Below are positions 63,221 through 64,000 of a DNA stretch of 64,000 nucleotides, one piece after another. The position numbers and the translations under genes were made by a program. The DNA is taken from NCBI GenBank assembly GCA_036250195.1, contig JAVHZZ010000001.1, forward strand, positions 381,221,907 through 381,285,906, given 5' to 3'. The DNA comes from Mixophyes australis. Its lineage: Eukaryota > Chordata > Amphibia > Anura > Limnodynastidae. Under the pieces are notes generated by a model. That model was not told where the DNA came from, searched no databases, and saw nothing but the letters and a program-made list of their open reading frames with translations. Each line of letters starts with the position of its first letter. Positions within the stretch are counted from its first letter, which is position 1.

Positions 63221-64000
63221 TGGGCACAGAACACTTAGAACCAGGTTTGCCCGGATATTTAGAATAAAACTTTTTCAGAAGAGCTGGAGCATTAAGATCA
63301 AGATCATCTGCAAGGATCCAAGAGCGCTCCTCTGGACCAAAACCTTTTCAATGCACTAGGAAGCGAAGGACTCCCCTAGAGATTTTAGCATCAAGTATAT
63401 GAGTAATCTCAAACTCCTCCTCTTGTTGAGCTTGAACTGGGCGAGATACTGAAGAAGTAACAGAAAATCGGTTGATGATGAGAGGTTTGAGTAATGAAAC
63501 GTGGAAGGAATTGGAGATACGAAGGTTCTTCGGTAAAGACAGCTTAAAAGAAACAGGATTTATCACTTGAACGATTTTATAAGGACCAATAAATTGTGGA
63601 GCAAACTTCATGGAAGGAACCTTCAGGCGAATATTCTTGGTTGAAAGCCATACACGATCTCCAATGTTAAGTGCTGGAATTGCTCGCCTCTTTTTATCAG
63701 CAAAAAAATTATATCTTGAAGATGCCTTTTTCAAAGAGAATTTAACCTGAGCCCAAATGGATTTAAGCTTTAGACATAAACCCTCCACAGCAGGAACTGG
63801 GTGGGAGAGAGGGCAGGAAATTCTGGGAGAGACGGATGGTGACCGTATACAACGAAAAATGGTGTTTTAGAAGATGACTCATGATACATATTATTATGGG
63901 CGAATTCGGCCCATGGAAGCAAATATACCCAATTGTCCTGGTTGGCTGAAGAAAAAATTCTTATGAAAGTCTCTAGATCTTGATTGACTCTCTCGGTCTG
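63202..64000 (-). pseudogene. Ty3/gypsy copy C, integrase end and chromodomain (runs off window)
   Basis: On the minus strand the window edge enters integrase at the TERVNQ block; an LPWAEFAHNN block follows (about 63890-63925), then a PFFVVYGHHPS block. A frameshift lies near 63795-63810. From 63788 to 63348 a 146-codon frame holds the integrase C-terminus (IGDRVWLSTKNIRL, FIGPYKIVQVINPVSFKL, NSFHVSLLKPL) and the start of the chromodomain (EFEITHILDAKISRGVLRFLVH). A TGA stop falls where the conserved chromodomain Trp is expected; the same frame continues after it to the polypurine tract. Only two lesions in 800 bp make this the youngest gypsy copy in the window. Confidence 0.85.

Noticed and set aside
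1..64000. A conventional host protein-coding gene or exon cluster
   Set aside because: No run of conserved exons with splice sites, no CpG-island promoter and no recognisable host protein was found on either strand; small isolated exons cannot be excluded by eye.

Overview
The window looks like a vertebrate, most probably anuran amphibian, accessory stretch. It is AT-rich, shows no convincing host gene, and is packed with repeats of types common in frog genomes: hAT elements with BED-finger transposases, PIF/Harbinger and Tc1 elements, hairpin MITEs, tRNA-headed SINEs with a core and a (GAT)n tail, chromodomain Ty3/gypsy retrotransposons, an L1-type LINE and a retrovirus-like ERV. The frog assignment is inference from this repeat mix. 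Fish carry several of the same superfamilies, so the species is open.

Layout. 0-9.7 kb: mostly anonymous AT-rich DNA with three MITEs (1489-1836, 5305-5695, 6930-7335), one short open frame of an uncharacterised conserved protein family (3875-4396), a Tc1 fragment (7573-7885) and a ~100-bp tandem repeat (9421-9650). 11-13 kb: a decayed minus-strand Tc1 element and a SINE. 16-20.7 kb: a nested stack in which an L1 reverse transcriptase is split by a 3.5-kb Harbinger-like element and then cut by a minus-strand SINE. 21.3-22.2 kb: a solo LTR with a perfect 5-bp target duplication. 23.3-28.3 kb: a minisatellite, two unrecognised ORFs, then a broken retroviral pol followed by an env transmembrane remnant.

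29.1-38.6 kb: two same-orientation hAT elements of one family, each with perfect 8-bp target duplications. The left one (29153-31950) has lost the transposase core but carries eleven units of exactly 100 bp just upstream of its start codon. The right one (34305-38599) keeps the whole transposase, broken by frameshifts and stops, and has only two such units. 39-42 kb: microsatellites, a hammerhead-like motif and a TIR element with nested hairpins. 44-52.3 kb: two chromodomain Ty3/gypsy copies. The first is 5'-deleted with a fold-back at the junction and a complete 3' LTR. The second is old and carries a nested solo LTR in gag. 52.4-61.8 kb: SINEs and hairpin MITEs in AT-rich DNA. 61.8-64 kb: the 3' end of a third, younger minus-strand Ty3/gypsy element whose LTR contains an 80/81-bp minisatellite, running off the right edge.

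The most unusual signals are the expanded 100-bp monomer array in the hAT leader, the fold-back palindrome in the truncated gypsy copy, two degenerate hammerhead-like motifs, and the LTR minisatellite. All domain calls come from reading translated sequence by eye. No database search was possible.
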